From JAVVSR01 sp036654095 (GTDB lineage: Bacteria; Bacillota; Clostridia; Christensenellales; CAG-917): 64,000 bases of DNA. The notes beneath the pieces were generated by a model, which worked only from the letters and a program-made list of their open reading frames with translations, did not search any database and had not been told where the DNA came from. Of this stretch, positions 7,915 through 17,207 are shown piece by piece. The stretch is taken from the NCBI GenBank assembly GCA_036654095.1, contig JAVVSR010000007.1, forward strand, positions 1-64,000, read 5' to 3'. The translations under genes and the position numbers were made by a program. Position 1 is the first letter of the stretch. Every line of letters begins with the position of its first letter.

Positions 7915-9281
7915 AATTCCTCTTTTGATAATGAAACTACCTCATCTAAGTTTTGCGCATTTTCACGCATAACGGCCAACTCAGACTGAATTTGTTTACG
8001 ATTTTCACCATCATAATTGTAAAATAACATTGGCAGTATACACAACGCGCATCCGATAGCGGGCAGAATGGTCACTATTGTAAATAAATTATCTTTAAGT
8101 TGAGTGGTATATGTCGCGCTTTCAGTATATCCTGCCAAAAATGCAGCAAGCGCGCCTAGTCCAAGCACCATTCCCGAAGCCACCTTCCCTTGAAATGTTT
8201 GTAGCGAAAAACACACACCCTCGTATCGCTTGCCAGTTTTCCATTCGAGGTAGTCAATGCAATCAACGGGAATAGTAAAAGCTAAAGTATTGTAAATACC
8301 AAATGGTAAACCTGTTAAAAACAACATGAATAGAACAACATAAAAATTACTATATCCAACAAAATAGAATACTATTTGTAAAATAAACCCTATAATCGAT
8401 GAGTAAATATACAATTTTTTAAAACTTAGTTTTTTCAGCAACACCGGTACTAAAAGTGTTCCGATGGCTAGTGAAGCGCCGAAAGCAATAGCCATATATG
8501 TAAAGTAATCAGCCGAACCGAAATTAACCTTTGCAATTATAATACCCATTGCCTGAACGATAGTTCGAACAGAACCCAACAATGTCGCTATCAAAATTAA
8601 AAGCAGGGGCTTATTTTGTTTAATAATTTTGATTGAACCTTTAAAGCTAACTTTTTTACACTCGGGAACGATGACTTCCTTAGCGGAAGGAAAGCCAAGC
8701 GCAAATAAGGCTGAACCAGCTATTCCAAATACTAATGCCGATATTATGTACGCTGTGGTATTTGATAAATTAAAAATTGTACCCGACAATATTAAAGGAA
8801 CAATCAGCGTTGGCAATGCCCCTCCAAGTGTGCAAAACAACCTTGATACGGAAATCAATTTGTTACGTTCGCCAACATTTTCACTCATTGCTGACGACGA
8901 CCCCAAATACGCCAAATCAGACAACGTATAACAACAGCCCCAAAGAAAAAATATAATCAAACAATATATCGCCTTGCCTACTAACCCAATATCTGGAATT
9001 AAAAAAAGCAACACTGTCAGTAGCGCAAGTGGAATTGGCAATATTATATAAAAGTGTCTTAACTTGCCATATCTACTTTTATGAGCGTCGATATAATTGC
9101 CTACAATCGGGTCTTTAAGCGCATCTAAAACTCTAGCTACAAACATAATAATCCCAGCTATTGCTCCAAGTTTTAACGAATAAAAATCAATTAAATAAGT
9201 AATCATCATAGCATAAAGCATATTTTGTCCAAAGCCCGCAAAGCTGTACATAACGACCGAACTTCTACTAATATTTTTCAC
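7911..9281 (-). CDS. GPH-family (MelB-like) MFS transporter
   Basis: 456 residues with about twelve membrane helices. The early DALKDPIVGNYIDAHKSRYGKLRHF stretch carries the glycoside-pentoside-hexuronide:cation symporter hallmark, Asp residues followed by a basic-Gly-Lys-Arg loop. The FGIYNTLAFTIPVDCIDYLE segment is the second-half hallmark. Its stop overlaps the PlsC-like gene and its start overlaps the stop of the flippase gene, both as ATGA, so the three genes form one tightly coupled operon. GPH members usually import sugars with Na+ or H+. The company of a lipid flippase and an acyltransferase raises the chance of a lipid-linked or lysolipid substrate (LplT and MFSD2-like MFS proteins carry lysolipids), but that is inference. 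Confidence 0.85.
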   Translation of the reverse strand: MKNISRSSVVMYSFAGFGQNMLYAMMITYLIDFYSLKLGAIAGIIMFVARVLDALKDPIVGNYIDAHKSRYGKLRHFYIILPIPLALLTVLLFLIPDIGLVGKAIYCLIIFFLWGCCYTLSDLAYLGSSSAMSENVGERNKLISVSRLFCTLGGALPTLIVPLILSGTIFNLSNTTAYIISALVFGIAGSALFALGFPSAKEVIVPECKKVSFKGSIKIIKQNKPLLLILIATLLGSVRTIVQAMGIIIAKVNFGSADYFTYMAIAFGASLAIGTLLVPVLLKKLSFKKLYIYSSIIGFILQIVFYFVGYSNFYVVLFMLFLTGLPFGIYNTLAFTIPVDCIDYLEWKTGKRYEGVCFSLQTFQGKVASGMVLGLGALAAFLAGYTESATYTTQLKDNLFTIVTILPAIGCALCILPMLFYNYDGENRKQIQSELAVMRENAQNLDEVVSLSKEEL

Positions 9282-10408
9282 GTTATATCCTCCGAAAATT
9301 TATCATTTAGCAATTCAATATTTTCACTTTTTTTAGTAAATATTAAAATTAAAAATCCTAAAATTACATACAAATAAAAACTTATCATTCTCCATACTAA
9401 TAACGCTAAAAGCACTGTATCTCCACTTAAAACTGACGAAAACACAGTATAAAACGCTAAATCGGTCACACCGCTTGCCCCTGGTGTTGGCATAAACGAT
9501 GCGGCATTATGTATAATTATTGTCAAGCCCACAATTTCAAAAACATTAGGCGACTGACCGACAAATCTACTTACCAAATATGGCAATATTAAATAACAAA
9601 TATTTTCAAAAATAGCAAATACAACTAAGCTTATAACTTGCTTAAAATTTGACGACAACTCGCGCATCGCCATTGCCAATGACTCAACAGGTTCAAGCCA
9701 CTTATCTTTTAAATTTTGTGACTTTTTAATGATTTTAATTTTATACAAAAACTTAACTACGCTTTCAATTACTTTTTCCGCAAGGTTGCGCCTATACGCG
9801 AACATTAACATAAGTAAAGGTATAACGGTGTTTAGCGCTAAACCTATTATTGCAAGTATTAGCATAAACTTTTCAGTATTCACCCAACATATTAATAGCA
9901 ACGTTACCATAACCACATCGCCCGTAATTACGCGCACAATATATTTAACTAAAGGCATAGCGCAAGCATAATTTAACTTTACGCCTTTCATTTTTAAATA
10001 GTACATTTGAAAGGGCTGCCCACCCGTACCCAACGGAGTAATTGCATCGCCGTATCGACCTACTATGGCTGTCTTTATGCCAAATCTCGCAACCTTCCCT
10101 GTTTTAGATTTCAACAACATTGTATATCCTAGTCCATCAAACAAAACTACCCCAAACGCGCACAACAATGCCAACAATAACCATATCTTATTGCTTTTCA
10201 TAAGCTCAAAAATAATATTGATATTACCAACATTCCCTTTTGAAATGCCAACATAAATAATCACGCCAACTGTCACAATATTTATTAGCAAAAAAACAAA
10301 CCTATAAAACTTCATTTTTTTATTTTTTCTATCGGTTATTGACAACTCAATGTTGCGTGGTTTTTGTTGAAAATCTTCTCTCATAGTACATAATTTTATC
10401 ATTTTCAT
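9278..10408 (-). CDS. AglD/YbhN (UPF0104) family membrane protein, putative lipid flippase
   Basis: 376 residues with seven to eight membrane helices. Family features are GRYGDAITPLGTGGQPFQMYYL in the first half and PTPGASGVTDLAFYTVF near the end, the two conserved re-entrant-like segments of the lysylphosphatidylglycerol-synthase membrane region family. Members move or modify membrane lipids; MprF uses this region as a flippase. Only the membrane region is present, with no aminoacyl transferase domain. First gene of a three-gene operon with a GPH transporter and a PlsC-like acyltransferase. Several in-frame ATGs occur within the first ten codons and no strong ribosome binding site separates them, so the exact start is uncertain. 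Confidence 0.85.
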   Translation of the reverse strand: MKMIKLCTMREDFQQKPRNIELSITDRKNKKMKFYRFVFLLINIVTVGVIIYVGISKGNVGNINIIFELMKSNKIWLLLALLCAFGVVLFDGLGYTMLLKSKTGKVARFGIKTAIVGRYGDAITPLGTGGQPFQMYYLKMKGVKLNYACAMPLVKYIVRVITGDVVMVTLLLICWVNTEKFMLILAIIGLALNTVIPLLMLMFAYRRNLAEKVIESVVKFLYKIKIIKKSQNLKDKWLEPVESLAMAMRELSSNFKQVISLVVFAIFENICYLILPYLVSRFVGQSPNVFEIVGLTIIIHNAASFMPTPGASGVTDLAFYTVFSSVLSGDTVLLALLVWRMISFYLYVILGFLILIFTKKSENIELLNDKFSEDIT

Positions 10409-10548
10409 TAATTAATAGCAAGTTAATATAAGTTTAATTATTTGCTATTTGTAAAATACATTTAAAGCAATTTTATGATAATAATTTTAATATGTTATAA
10501 ACGTTTTTCAAATAAACAAAATTATTGCTTAAAAGTTGTAAATTATGC

Positions 10549-10577
10549 GTGACAGATTTTTTTATATATTGTATAAT
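10549..10577 (+). promoter_or_regulatory. Promoter placing the start of transcription at or next to the ATG of 10584
   Basis: GTGACA at 10549-10554 and TATAAT at 10572-10577 with a 17-bp spacer. The ATG at 10584 begins 7 bases after the -10 box, so the message is expected to have no leader. No Shine-Dalgarno sequence precedes the ATG. Confidence 0.65.
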
Positions 10578-10583
10578 ATTTAA

Positions 10584-11948
10584 ATGGATATTTATAAAAA
10601 CAAATTTATTAATGCTTATCAATACGTTATAGCTCATAAACTTTTTCCATTTGCAATCGCGATGTTAGTTTATGTAATTTGGCTTGCTGGTATTGAAAAA
10701 ATCGGCATTGGGATTCTGCTGTTTTTAGCGGGATTATTGCTTGCAACCTCAAAAGATACACGAAATCCTCTTGTTATACTTCTACTTTTTACATATTGTT
10801 TGCGCACAACAACTAGCATTGAAGGCAATGTTTGGATGAGCGCATACGTATTGTTATTAGTAGCGGGTATCATAATTCACTTTGTTAGGTTTAAGCCAAA
10901 GTTAAGGCCGTCGAAGCTTACCCCCGCGCTGCTCTTTGTTTTGCTTTCGTTTATATTAGGCGGTTCCACAATTCGCGGGTTTTCATCGATAAACTTTTGG
11001 GCAATCCTACTCGTATCCTTATTTATTGGGTTAATCTATTTCTTCTTTAACAGTACAATCGATTTAAAAGGCACGGCATTTGCCGAATATTTGTGCAGTT
11101 TTCTACTTGTACTTGGGTTCTTAATGACTATACAAACATTTTCTTATTACATTATGACTGACGATGCGTTGTTGGCAATGCGCGCCAAATCTATACACTT
11201 AGGTTGGGGTTGCAGCAACAACATCGGTTCAATACTTTGTTTTACCATTCCAGCGTGCGCCTATTATGCAACAAAAGGTGGCTTCAAGTGTCTTTTGGCA
11301 ATTATTTTTACCGCGCTACAAACCATTGCGCTAATACTTACATTTTCACGAGGAGCGATATTGTCGGTTGTTTGTATCTATCCAGTTTTGATAATATATG
11401 GCATTATAAAATCAGAAAACAAACGTCAGTTAGCCTTAAGTGTTTCAAGTGTTTTAGCAGTATTGTTAATATTGGCCTTAATTTTCAGTCGCGATATTTA
11501 CTATGCGCTTGAAAATATGATAAGTAAAGGTCTTGACGATAGCGGTCGTTTCAGCATTTATGCCGAAGCGTGGGAAGTATTTAAGCAATATCCCGTATTT
11601 GGCGCAGGATTTGACTATAAGCTCAATTTCTCACGCGACTTAATCTACTGGTTCCACGATACCTATCTTGAGGCATTGGGCAAGCTTGGGGCAGTTGGTT
11701 TTATAGCAATTTGTCTATTTAACGTGCGTCGATACATTACCGCGGTCAAAGTTTGGAAGTATCCTGTTGTTGCGTTCTTATGCTTTAGTATAATCGCATT
11801 TGAGTGTTATAGTTTGGCGGATACAAGTTTCTTTCACCCGATACAATTTATCTTTCTACTTATGCTAAACATTGCTTTTGAGCGCATTATTGAAGATGAT
11901 GAAGTTAATAATATACCCGTTCCCGAATTGCTCCCAATGCAATTATAG
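10584..11948 (+). CDS. O-antigen ligase/polymerase-like (Wzy_C) membrane protein
   Basis: 454 residues with ten or more membrane helices. The Wzy_C/WaaL signature is present: FSRGAILSVVCIYPV in the central helices, then a large outer loop with AWEVFKQYPVFGAGFDYKL and the IYWFHDTYLEALGKLGAVGF motif containing the conserved His. Proteins of this family join or polymerise sugars on lipid carriers at the outer face of the membrane. In a Gram-positive-type cell that suggests a capsule, exopolysaccharide or wall-linked glycan. No glycosyltransferases lie beside it, so the substrate is unknown. It is a single-gene unit between a strong promoter and a strong terminator. Confidence 0.85.
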   Translation: MDIYKNKFINAYQYVIAHKLFPFAIAMLVYVIWLAGIEKIGIGILLFLAGLLLATSKDTRNPLVILLLFTYCLRTTTSIEGNVWMSAYVLLLVAGIIIHFVRFKPKLRPSKLTPALLFVLLSFILGGSTIRGFSSINFWAILLVSLFIGLIYFFFNSTIDLKGTAFAEYLCSFLLVLGFLMTIQTFSYYIMTDDALLAMRAKSIHLGWGCSNNIGSILCFTIPACAYYATKGGFKCLLAIIFTALQTIALILTFSRGAILSVVCIYPVLIIYGIIKSENKRQLALSVSSVLAVLLILALIFSRDIYYALENMISKGLDDSGRFSIYAEAWEVFKQYPVFGAGFDYKLNFSRDLIYWFHDTYLEALGKLGAVGFIAICLFNVRRYITAVKVWKYPVVAFLCFSIIAFECYSLADTSFFHPIQFIFLLMLNIAFERIIEDDEVNNIPVPELLPMQL

Positions 11949-11986
11949 TTGCTACAAATAAGTATTAATTTATTAAAGTATATACA

Positions 11987-12020
11987 AAAAAACCAAACGC
12001 ATTTTTACGTTTGGTTTTTT
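11987..12020. terminator. Bidirectional terminator
   Basis: 13-bp stem aaaaaaccaaacg / cgtttggtttttt with an 8-base loop. It lies between the convergent O-antigen-ligase-like gene and the GPH symporter and can serve both. Confidence 0.88.
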
Positions 12021-12053
12021 ACATATTCGCATAAATTTGATTTTCAAAACGGA

Positions 12054-13592
12054 TTAAGCCTTTAACTCACCCTCCGAAAGTTTTGAAACAATATCGGTTT
12101 CGTTATTAACAACAGGACTGTTTTCCTTAATTTCATCGTTGACATTTTTCTCTTGAAGCGCTTTAACAATTTCGGCGTGTTCCTTTTTCCCTAATTTGTA
12201 GAATGCAAGCACAAGCACCATAAGCACGGCCGAAATTGCCGAAACAGCCACCGCGATATCATAATATTTTAATGCAACATTCATAATTTCAGTTGGCACA
12301 GTCATCTTGTCAAAATAATTTTTAGGTTCATATCCAACGCCTTTTTTTACAAATGCCATACTAAGTAGCCCGACGTTAGTAGCAAGTGTTACAAGCGCCA
12401 TTGCAAATGTTTGTATAAACCCTTCAAGGCGCTTACCCGACACAAACTGTTGATAATCATAGAGTTCGCTTAACATTAACGGAAGCAAACTGCCCATCGC
12501 ATTGAATAACGCTATAAATCTAAGCGCCGTGATAACCGTTGCGCTTACTGCGCCCTGAGGCAAGTTTTCAAACCCGATACAAGCCATAATTCCATAGCCA
12601 ATCGCATTGCACGTCCCCCAAAACATCATAATAGTTTTGCTGCTAAACTTTCGGGTAAGCAATGGTAGAAGTATCATATTCGGAGTGGCGGCAAAGCCTA
12701 CTATCAACGATAAACTAGAAAACACTTCATAGCCTGTGGCCATATTCGTTGCATAACGCAACCTCGCCAAAACTTCTATGTCGGCGTCGATGGCCGTACG
12801 CATGCAGCCTAAAACCAAAGCGAGCGACAACACCATTAGCGGTTTATTTTTCATAACCAATTTTAAGCCTTCAAACAAACCAACTTTCTCGTTTTTACTT
12901 TCCTCTTCCGTGACATAAACTCTTTCCCTAACTTTCAAAATAAGCAATACCAGCGCCAAGCCAAACACGATGCTTATCAAGCCCATATAACGATAGGCCA
13001 AATATGCATTGCCTTGACGAGTAAAGTATCCAATAACCCAACCCTTAATAACATTTATAACAGTAGGAGCGAAGCCAACAATTAAACCAATCGGCGACCA
13101 AACGTCAGTGCGTTCTTGCTGATTTGGCGTAATAACCGCTGGAAGCATTTGGAATGTATTATTAAATAAATTCCACATAACTAGCGTAGGTATGCTTGTG
13201 CAGTAAACGTATATAAGTTTATTTGTTTCGGTAAGGTTTTGAGGAAGCCAAGTGAATGCAATGGCGCAAACTGAAATAAGTGGCGCAAGAATTAAAATAA
13301 AAGGTTTATATTTACCTATTCTAGTTTTCGTACGTTGCAAAACTTTGCCAAATACAGGTTGCGCGATAAGGCCAATAACGCTAGCGATAACAAAAATAAT
13401 AGGTCCGTGAAGAACGCTTATTTGGTAAATTTCGGAAATTTGCGATACTGTTATAACAGCCCAAATAATATTAATAATAAAGCTATAACCAAGCGAACTT
13501 CCACCAAATGCAAGTATTTCTTTAAAGGTAAGGTAACGACCGTCAAGTGGAGTGCTCCACATTGATTTAATTTTTTTCAACAGATTTTTCAT
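12054..13592 (-). CDS. GPH-family (MelB-like) sugar:cation symporter
   Basis: 512 residues, about twelve membrane helices. The first half has QPVFGKVLQRTKTRIGKYKPF, the Asp-poor but otherwise typical GPH loop with Arg-Ile-Gly-Lys-Tyr. The middle holds a long cytoplasmic loop (VREREVYVTEEESK region) and the end a polar charged tail of about 45 residues. The substrate is likely a glycoside, but no glycosidase is nearby. It stands alone between a terminator and the his operon tail. It is one of three GPH members in the window and the most divergent, lacking the DPxxGxxxD triad seen in the other two. Confidence 0.85.
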   Translation of the reverse strand: MKNLLKKIKSMWSTPLDGRYLTFKEILAFGGSSLGYSFIINIIWAVITVSQISEIYQISVLHGPIIFVIASVIGLIAQPVFGKVLQRTKTRIGKYKPFILILAPLISVCAIAFTWLPQNLTETNKLIYVYCTSIPTLVMWNLFNNTFQMLPAVITPNQQERTDVWSPIGLIVGFAPTVINVIKGWVIGYFTRQGNAYLAYRYMGLISIVFGLALVLLILKVRERVYVTEEESKNEKVGLFEGLKLVMKNKPLMVLSLALVLGCMRTAIDADIEVLARLRYATNMATGYEVFSSLSLIVGFAATPNMILLPLLTRKFSSKTIMMFWGTCNAIGYGIMACIGFENLPQGAVSATVITALRFIALFNAMGSLLPLMLSELYDYQQFVSGKRLEGFIQTFAMALVTLATNVGLLSMAFVKKGVGYEPKNYFDKMTVPTEIMNVALKYYDIAVAVSAISAVLMVLVLAFYKLGKKEHAEIVKALQEKNVNDEIKENSPVVNNETDIVSKLSEGELKA

Positions 13593-13830
13593 AGTTCGCT
13601 AAACCTACTTTACATTTATTTTACTTGATAAAACCAAAAAAATATAAATTGATTATAAATTTAAACAAATCGTTTATTTCCAAACTCATTATTTTAAGTA
13701 TAAAATAAAGCTTTTCCGAAAAAGTTTACGCCACATCAAACTCATATTTTTTAATTATATATTATGTTTAGCCTAAAAGTCAACATATTGCCAAATTTAA
13801 GATTTTTTTGATTTTTAAAACATTCAATAA

Positions 13831-14478
13831 TTATTTCATAGTTTCTTGTTTAACTTTTTTGTCGACAACGTGACGTTTCGATAATTCCGTTAAAATATCT
13901 TGCGTTGTAATTTTTGTTTCAACCATTAAAACCATTGCGTGATACAGCAAATCAGACAACTCATATATAGTTTCCTCTTTACTTCCGCCTTTAGCGGCAA
14001 TGATAACCTCGGTACATTCTTCGCCTACTTTTTTTAAAATTTTATCAATGCCCTTTTCAAATAAATATGAAGTGTAACTTCCCTCTTGCGCTTCTGTTTT
14101 CCGCCCCAAAATAAGCTCATATAATTTTTGCAACGAAAATTCTTTAATTTCTTTGCTTATAAATAGATAATCGGCAAAACAGCTTTCGTTGCCCAAGTGG
14201 CAAGCGGGACCATCTTTTTTAACTTCTACAACTAGCGCGTCGCGGTCACAATCTGCCTTAATAAAAACGATGTGCTGATAGTTACCGCTAGTTTCGCCTT
14301 TTCGCCAAAGTTCCTTTCTCGAACGGCTAAAAAAGCACGTCTTGCCTTCGCGCATACTTATTTCAAGGCTTTCGGAATTCATATAAGCAACCGTCAAAAC
14401 CTCTTTAGTAAAGTAATCTGTTACAACCGCTGGAACTAATCCATTTTCATCAAACTTAATATCGCTAATTTTTAACAT
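13831..14478 (-). CDS. hisIE: Bifunctional phosphoribosyl-AMP cyclohydrolase / phosphoribosyl-ATP pyrophosphatase
   Basis: Catalyses histidine steps 2 and 3 in the cytosol. The HisI part is residues 1-110: VVTDYFTKEVLTVAYMN, then the RKELWRKGETSGN and DCDRDALVV metal-site segments and a Cys in GPACHLG. The HisE part follows from about 115, with KKVGEECTEVIIAAK and DLLYHAMVLM. 215 residues is the usual fusion length. It is the last gene of the his operon, 9 bases after hisF. No clear terminator hairpin is visible downstream in the AT-rich 13593-13830 gap. Confidence 0.96.
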   Translation of the reverse strand: MLKISDIKFDENGLVPAVVTDYFTKEVLTVAYMNSESLEISMREGKTCFFSRSRKELWRKGETSGNYQHIVFIKADCDRDALVVEVKKDGPACHLGNESCFADYLFISKEIKEFSLQKLYELILGRKTEAQEGSYTSYLFEKGIDKILKKVGEECTEVIIAAKGGSKEETIYELSDLLYHAMVLMVETKITTQDILTELSKRHVVDKKVKQETMK

Positions 14479-14487
14479 AACATCTCC

Positions 14488-15246
14488 TTATAGTCTAACC
14501 TCTATGCCGTTGGCTTGAAGTACTTTTTTTAAATCGCATATTTTAACTTCCTTAAAGTGGAAAATCGAAGCCGCAAGGCCCGCATCTACCCGAGGAAGTT
14601 TTTTAAATAAATTTACAAAATCCGAAATATTCCCTGCGCCACCTGACGCAATTATCGGAATTGACACTTTTTTCCCGATAGCCTCAAGTAATTCAATATC
14701 AAAACCATTTTTTACGCCATCTGTATCAATGCTATTGACAACCAATTCGCCCGCGCCATTATCCTCGCCGCGTTTAGCCCAATCCAACGCGTCAATGCCA
14801 GTGTTTTCGCGTCCGCCCTTTGAAAAAATAACAAACTTATCATCAACTCTTTTAATATCCATAGAAAGAACGACACATTGATTTCCATAAATTTTTGCCG
14901 CGTCTGATATAAGAATTGGATTTTTAATAGCGCCCGAATTGACACTAACCTTATCTGCGCCACAATTTAAAACGCGTTCAAAATCAGACACGGCATTAAT
15001 GCCACCACCAACTGTTAGTGGAATAAATATTTCGCTTGCTACATTTTTTAAAATATCGGTAAAAATCGCGCGTTGTTCAAAGCTTGCGGTGATATCGTAA
15101 AACACCAATTCATCCGCGCCCTGTTCGTTGTAAAATTTAGCTAACTCAACTGGATTTTCGACATCTTGTATTCCCTCAAAATTGATACCTTTTACAACTC
15201 GTCCATTGCGCACGTCTAAGCAAGGAATAATCCTTTTAGTTATCAT
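14488..15246 (-). CDS. hisF: Imidazole glycerol phosphate synthase cyclase subunit
   Basis: 252-residue TIM barrel that joins PRFAR and ammonia to give imidazole glycerol phosphate and AICAR, working with HisH. The start RIIPCLDVRNGRVVKG holds the first catalytic Asp, and VNSIDTDGVKNGFD holds the second. PLTVGGGI and PIIASGGAG are the two phosphate-binding loops. The ATG overlaps the hisA stop as ATGA, indicating translational coupling. Confidence 0.97.
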   Translation of the reverse strand: MITKRIIPCLDVRNGRVVKGINFEGIQDVENPVELAKFYNEQGADELVFYDITASFEQRAIFTDILKNVASEIFIPLTVGGGINAVSDFERVLNCGADKVSVNSGAIKNPILISDAAKIYGNQCVVLSMDIKRVDDKFVIFSKGGRENTGIDALDWAKRGEDNGAGELVVNSIDTDGVKNGFDIELLEAIGKKVSIPIIASGGAGNISDFVNLFKKLPRVDAGLAASIFHFKEVKICDLKKVLQANGIEVRL

Positions 15247-15965
15247 ATATCACCTCGCCCAATAGCAATGGCTCGGCGCAAGTTTAACAACCCTTTATAT
15301 AGTGCTTTGCCAAGTATTGCTCCGCTCGTATTTAAACGTTTTAGTTCATATAATTCGCTTTCGTATGAAATGCCACCAGACGCGATAATATTTAAGTTTT
15401 TTATTTTGCTAAGGCAATTAAACGCTTCTAAATTAGTGCCTGACATTGCTCCGTCAGTGGCAATATCCGTATAGATAATAGTTTCCACACCCACATCAGC
15501 GCACCTCTGACAAAAATCAAAACTGCATAGTTCAGTAACTGTTTTCCAACCGTCAACTGCCACTTTTGCATTTTTCGCGTCAACGCCAACTGCGATTTTT
15601 TTGCCGTATTTTGACACCATTTTTTCAACAAACTTAAAATTTTCAACCGCTATTGTGCCTAATATAACTCGCGATACTCCTAAATCCAAATAACTTAAAA
15701 TCCTATCCTCGTTGCGAATTCCTCCGCCAACCTCAATAAAAAAATCGCCTCTTAACGCAAGCTCTTTTATGACATTAAAATTATGTATCGTACCGTCTTT
15801 TGCTCCGTCTAAATCAACCAAATGTAAATTTGTCGCGCCACTTAACTTAAATTCATTCAACACTTCGCTTGGATTGTTTGAAAACACTTCTTTACTTTCA
15901 TAATCGCCTTTAGTCAAGCGAACTACACTTCCGCCCAAAAGGTCAATCGCTGGGAAAATCTCCAT
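15243..15965 (-). CDS. hisA: ProFAR isomerase (phosphoribosylformimino-AICAR-P isomerase)
   Basis: 240-residue TIM barrel paralogous to HisF. FPAIDLLGGSVVRLTKGDY at the start contains the catalytic Asp; YTDIATDGAMSGTN contains the second. EVGGGIR and IIASGGIS are the phosphate loops. It lies 10 bases downstream of hisH and overlaps hisF by four bases. It performs the Amadori rearrangement that yields PRFAR. Confidence 0.97.
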   Translation of the reverse strand: MEIFPAIDLLGGSVVRLTKGDYESKEVFSNNPSEVLNEFKLSGATNLHLVDLDGAKDGTIHNFNVIKELALRGDFFIEVGGGIRNEDRILSYLDLGVSRVILGTIAVENFKFVEKMVSKYGKKIAVGVDAKNAKVAVDGWKTVTELCSFDFCQRCADVGVETIIYTDIATDGAMSGTNLEAFNCLSKIKNLNIIASGGISYESELYELKRLNTSGAILGKALYKGLLNLRRAIAIGRGDI

Positions 15966-15975
15966 TTATTTCTCC

Positions 15976-16584
15976 TTATAACTCACTAAAAGCTTTTAAA
16001 ATTCTTAAGCCCGTATCACCGCTTTTTTCAGGGTGAAACTGCGTTCCAAATACATTTCCACATTGCACCGCGCCAGTAACTTCAATTCCATATTCCGAAG
16101 TAGCCGTCGTTGATTGGGCGCAATTAGTTGCGTAATACGAATGTACATAATATACATATTCGCCATTATTAATATATTTTAAAATAGGGCTATCTTTTAC
16201 AATATTTAAGCTATTCCAACCTATCTGCGGAATTTTTAAATCGCCTACTATTTCCGCCGTCAACGGACAAACTTCACCCTTTATTAAACCAAGCCCAACG
16301 TGTACTCCATATTCATAGCTTTTGTCAAACAACATCTGCATTCCAAGACAAATACCAAGCAGTGGCTTTCCTGTTGCGACTTCCTCAACAATTACTTTAT
16401 CAAGCCCACATTCTTTTAGCTTTTTAATTGCATCTGCAAATGCGCCAACTCCCGGCAAAATTATTTTATCAGCGCGCTTAATTTCTGTCACATCGCCCGT
16501 AACTATACTTTCAACACCTAAATATCGCAACGAACTTTTTAATGAAAATAAATTACCTACTCCATAGTCTATAATAGCTATCAT
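15976..16584 (-). CDS. hisH: Imidazole glycerol phosphate synthase glutamine amidotransferase subunit
   Basis: 202-residue class I glutamine amidotransferase that hydrolyses glutamine and channels ammonia to HisF. It begins IAIIDYGVGNLFSL. The nucleophile elbow is GICLGMQML and the catalytic His-Glu pair is in QFHPEKSG. The ATG shares one base with the hisB stop (TAATG), a stop-start overlap that points to coupled translation. Confidence 0.97.
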   Translation of the reverse strand: MIAIIDYGVGNLFSLKSSLRYLGVESIVTGDVTEIKRADKIILPGVGAFADAIKKLKECGLDKVIVEEVATGKPLLGICLGMQMLFDKSYEYGVHVGLGLIKGEVCPLTAEIVGDLKIPQIGWNSLNIVKDSPILKYINNGEYVYYVHSYYATNCAQSTTATSEYGIEVTGAVQCGNVFGTQFHPEKSGDTGLRILKAFSEL

Positions 16585-17207
16585 TACAGTGTCCCTTTTG
16601 TTGATGGTATTACTCCCAAAAAATCAACATCAATATAAACCGCTTTCCGAAGAACTCGGCCAAATGCCTTAAAAATCCCCTCAATAATATGATGAGTGTT
16701 TGAACCTTCAAGTTGAATAATGTGTAGACTAACTTGCGCCGTTCGCACAAATGCCAGCAAAAACTCCTCAACCAACTCGGTATCGAAGCCTCCTACCATA
16801 GCCGACCTAGTTGCAGTATCGTTGTCGCCAATCTTTGTAGCTTTTAAATTTACCTTATAGTTCAAATACGCGCGTCCGCTGATATCGATTGCGCATAAAA
16901 TTAAGGCCTCGTCCATAGGTAAAATAATATCGGAATATCGCGTTATGCCAGCCTTGTCGCCTAACGCTGTTTTCACAGCTTGCCCTAAGACAATGCCGAT
17001 ATCCTCGGCCGAATGATGAAAATCAACCCGTATATCGCCGTCACATTTCACTTTCAAATCAAATTTCCCGTGAGCAGCAAACAATTCAAGCATATGGTCA
17101 AAAAAACCACTCCCCGTGTTTATTTCCGCATGCCCTTTCCCGTCTAAATTTAAATCAAGCTCAATGTTTGTTTCGCGAGTCTGACGCGATATATTTGACA
17201 TTCTCAT
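16584..17207 (-). CDS. hisB: Imidazoleglycerol-phosphate dehydratase (monofunctional)
   Basis: Dehydrates imidazole glycerol phosphate to imidazole acetol phosphate; Mn-dependent. Metal motifs are FFDHMLELFAAHGKFD, DFHHSAEDIGI and NTHHIIEGIFKA. I start at ATG 17207, which overlaps the hisC stop (ATGA) and has AGGAG 8 bases upstream. The longer GTG start at 17216 would overlap that ribosome binding site. Result 207 residues, slightly longer than the usual 190-200. The histidinol-phosphatase domain of enteric HisB is absent, so that step needs another enzyme. Confidence 0.96.
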   Translation of the reverse strand: MRMSNISRQTRETNIELDLNLDGKGHAEINTGSGFFDHMLELFAAHGKFDLKVKCDGDIRVDFHHSAEDIGIVLGQAVKTALGDKAGITRYSDIILPMDEALILCAIDISGRAYLNYKVNLKATKIGDNDTATRSAMVGGFDTELVEEFLLAFVRTAQVSLHIIQLEGSNTHHIIEGIFKAFGRVLRKAVYIDVDFLGVIPSTKGTL

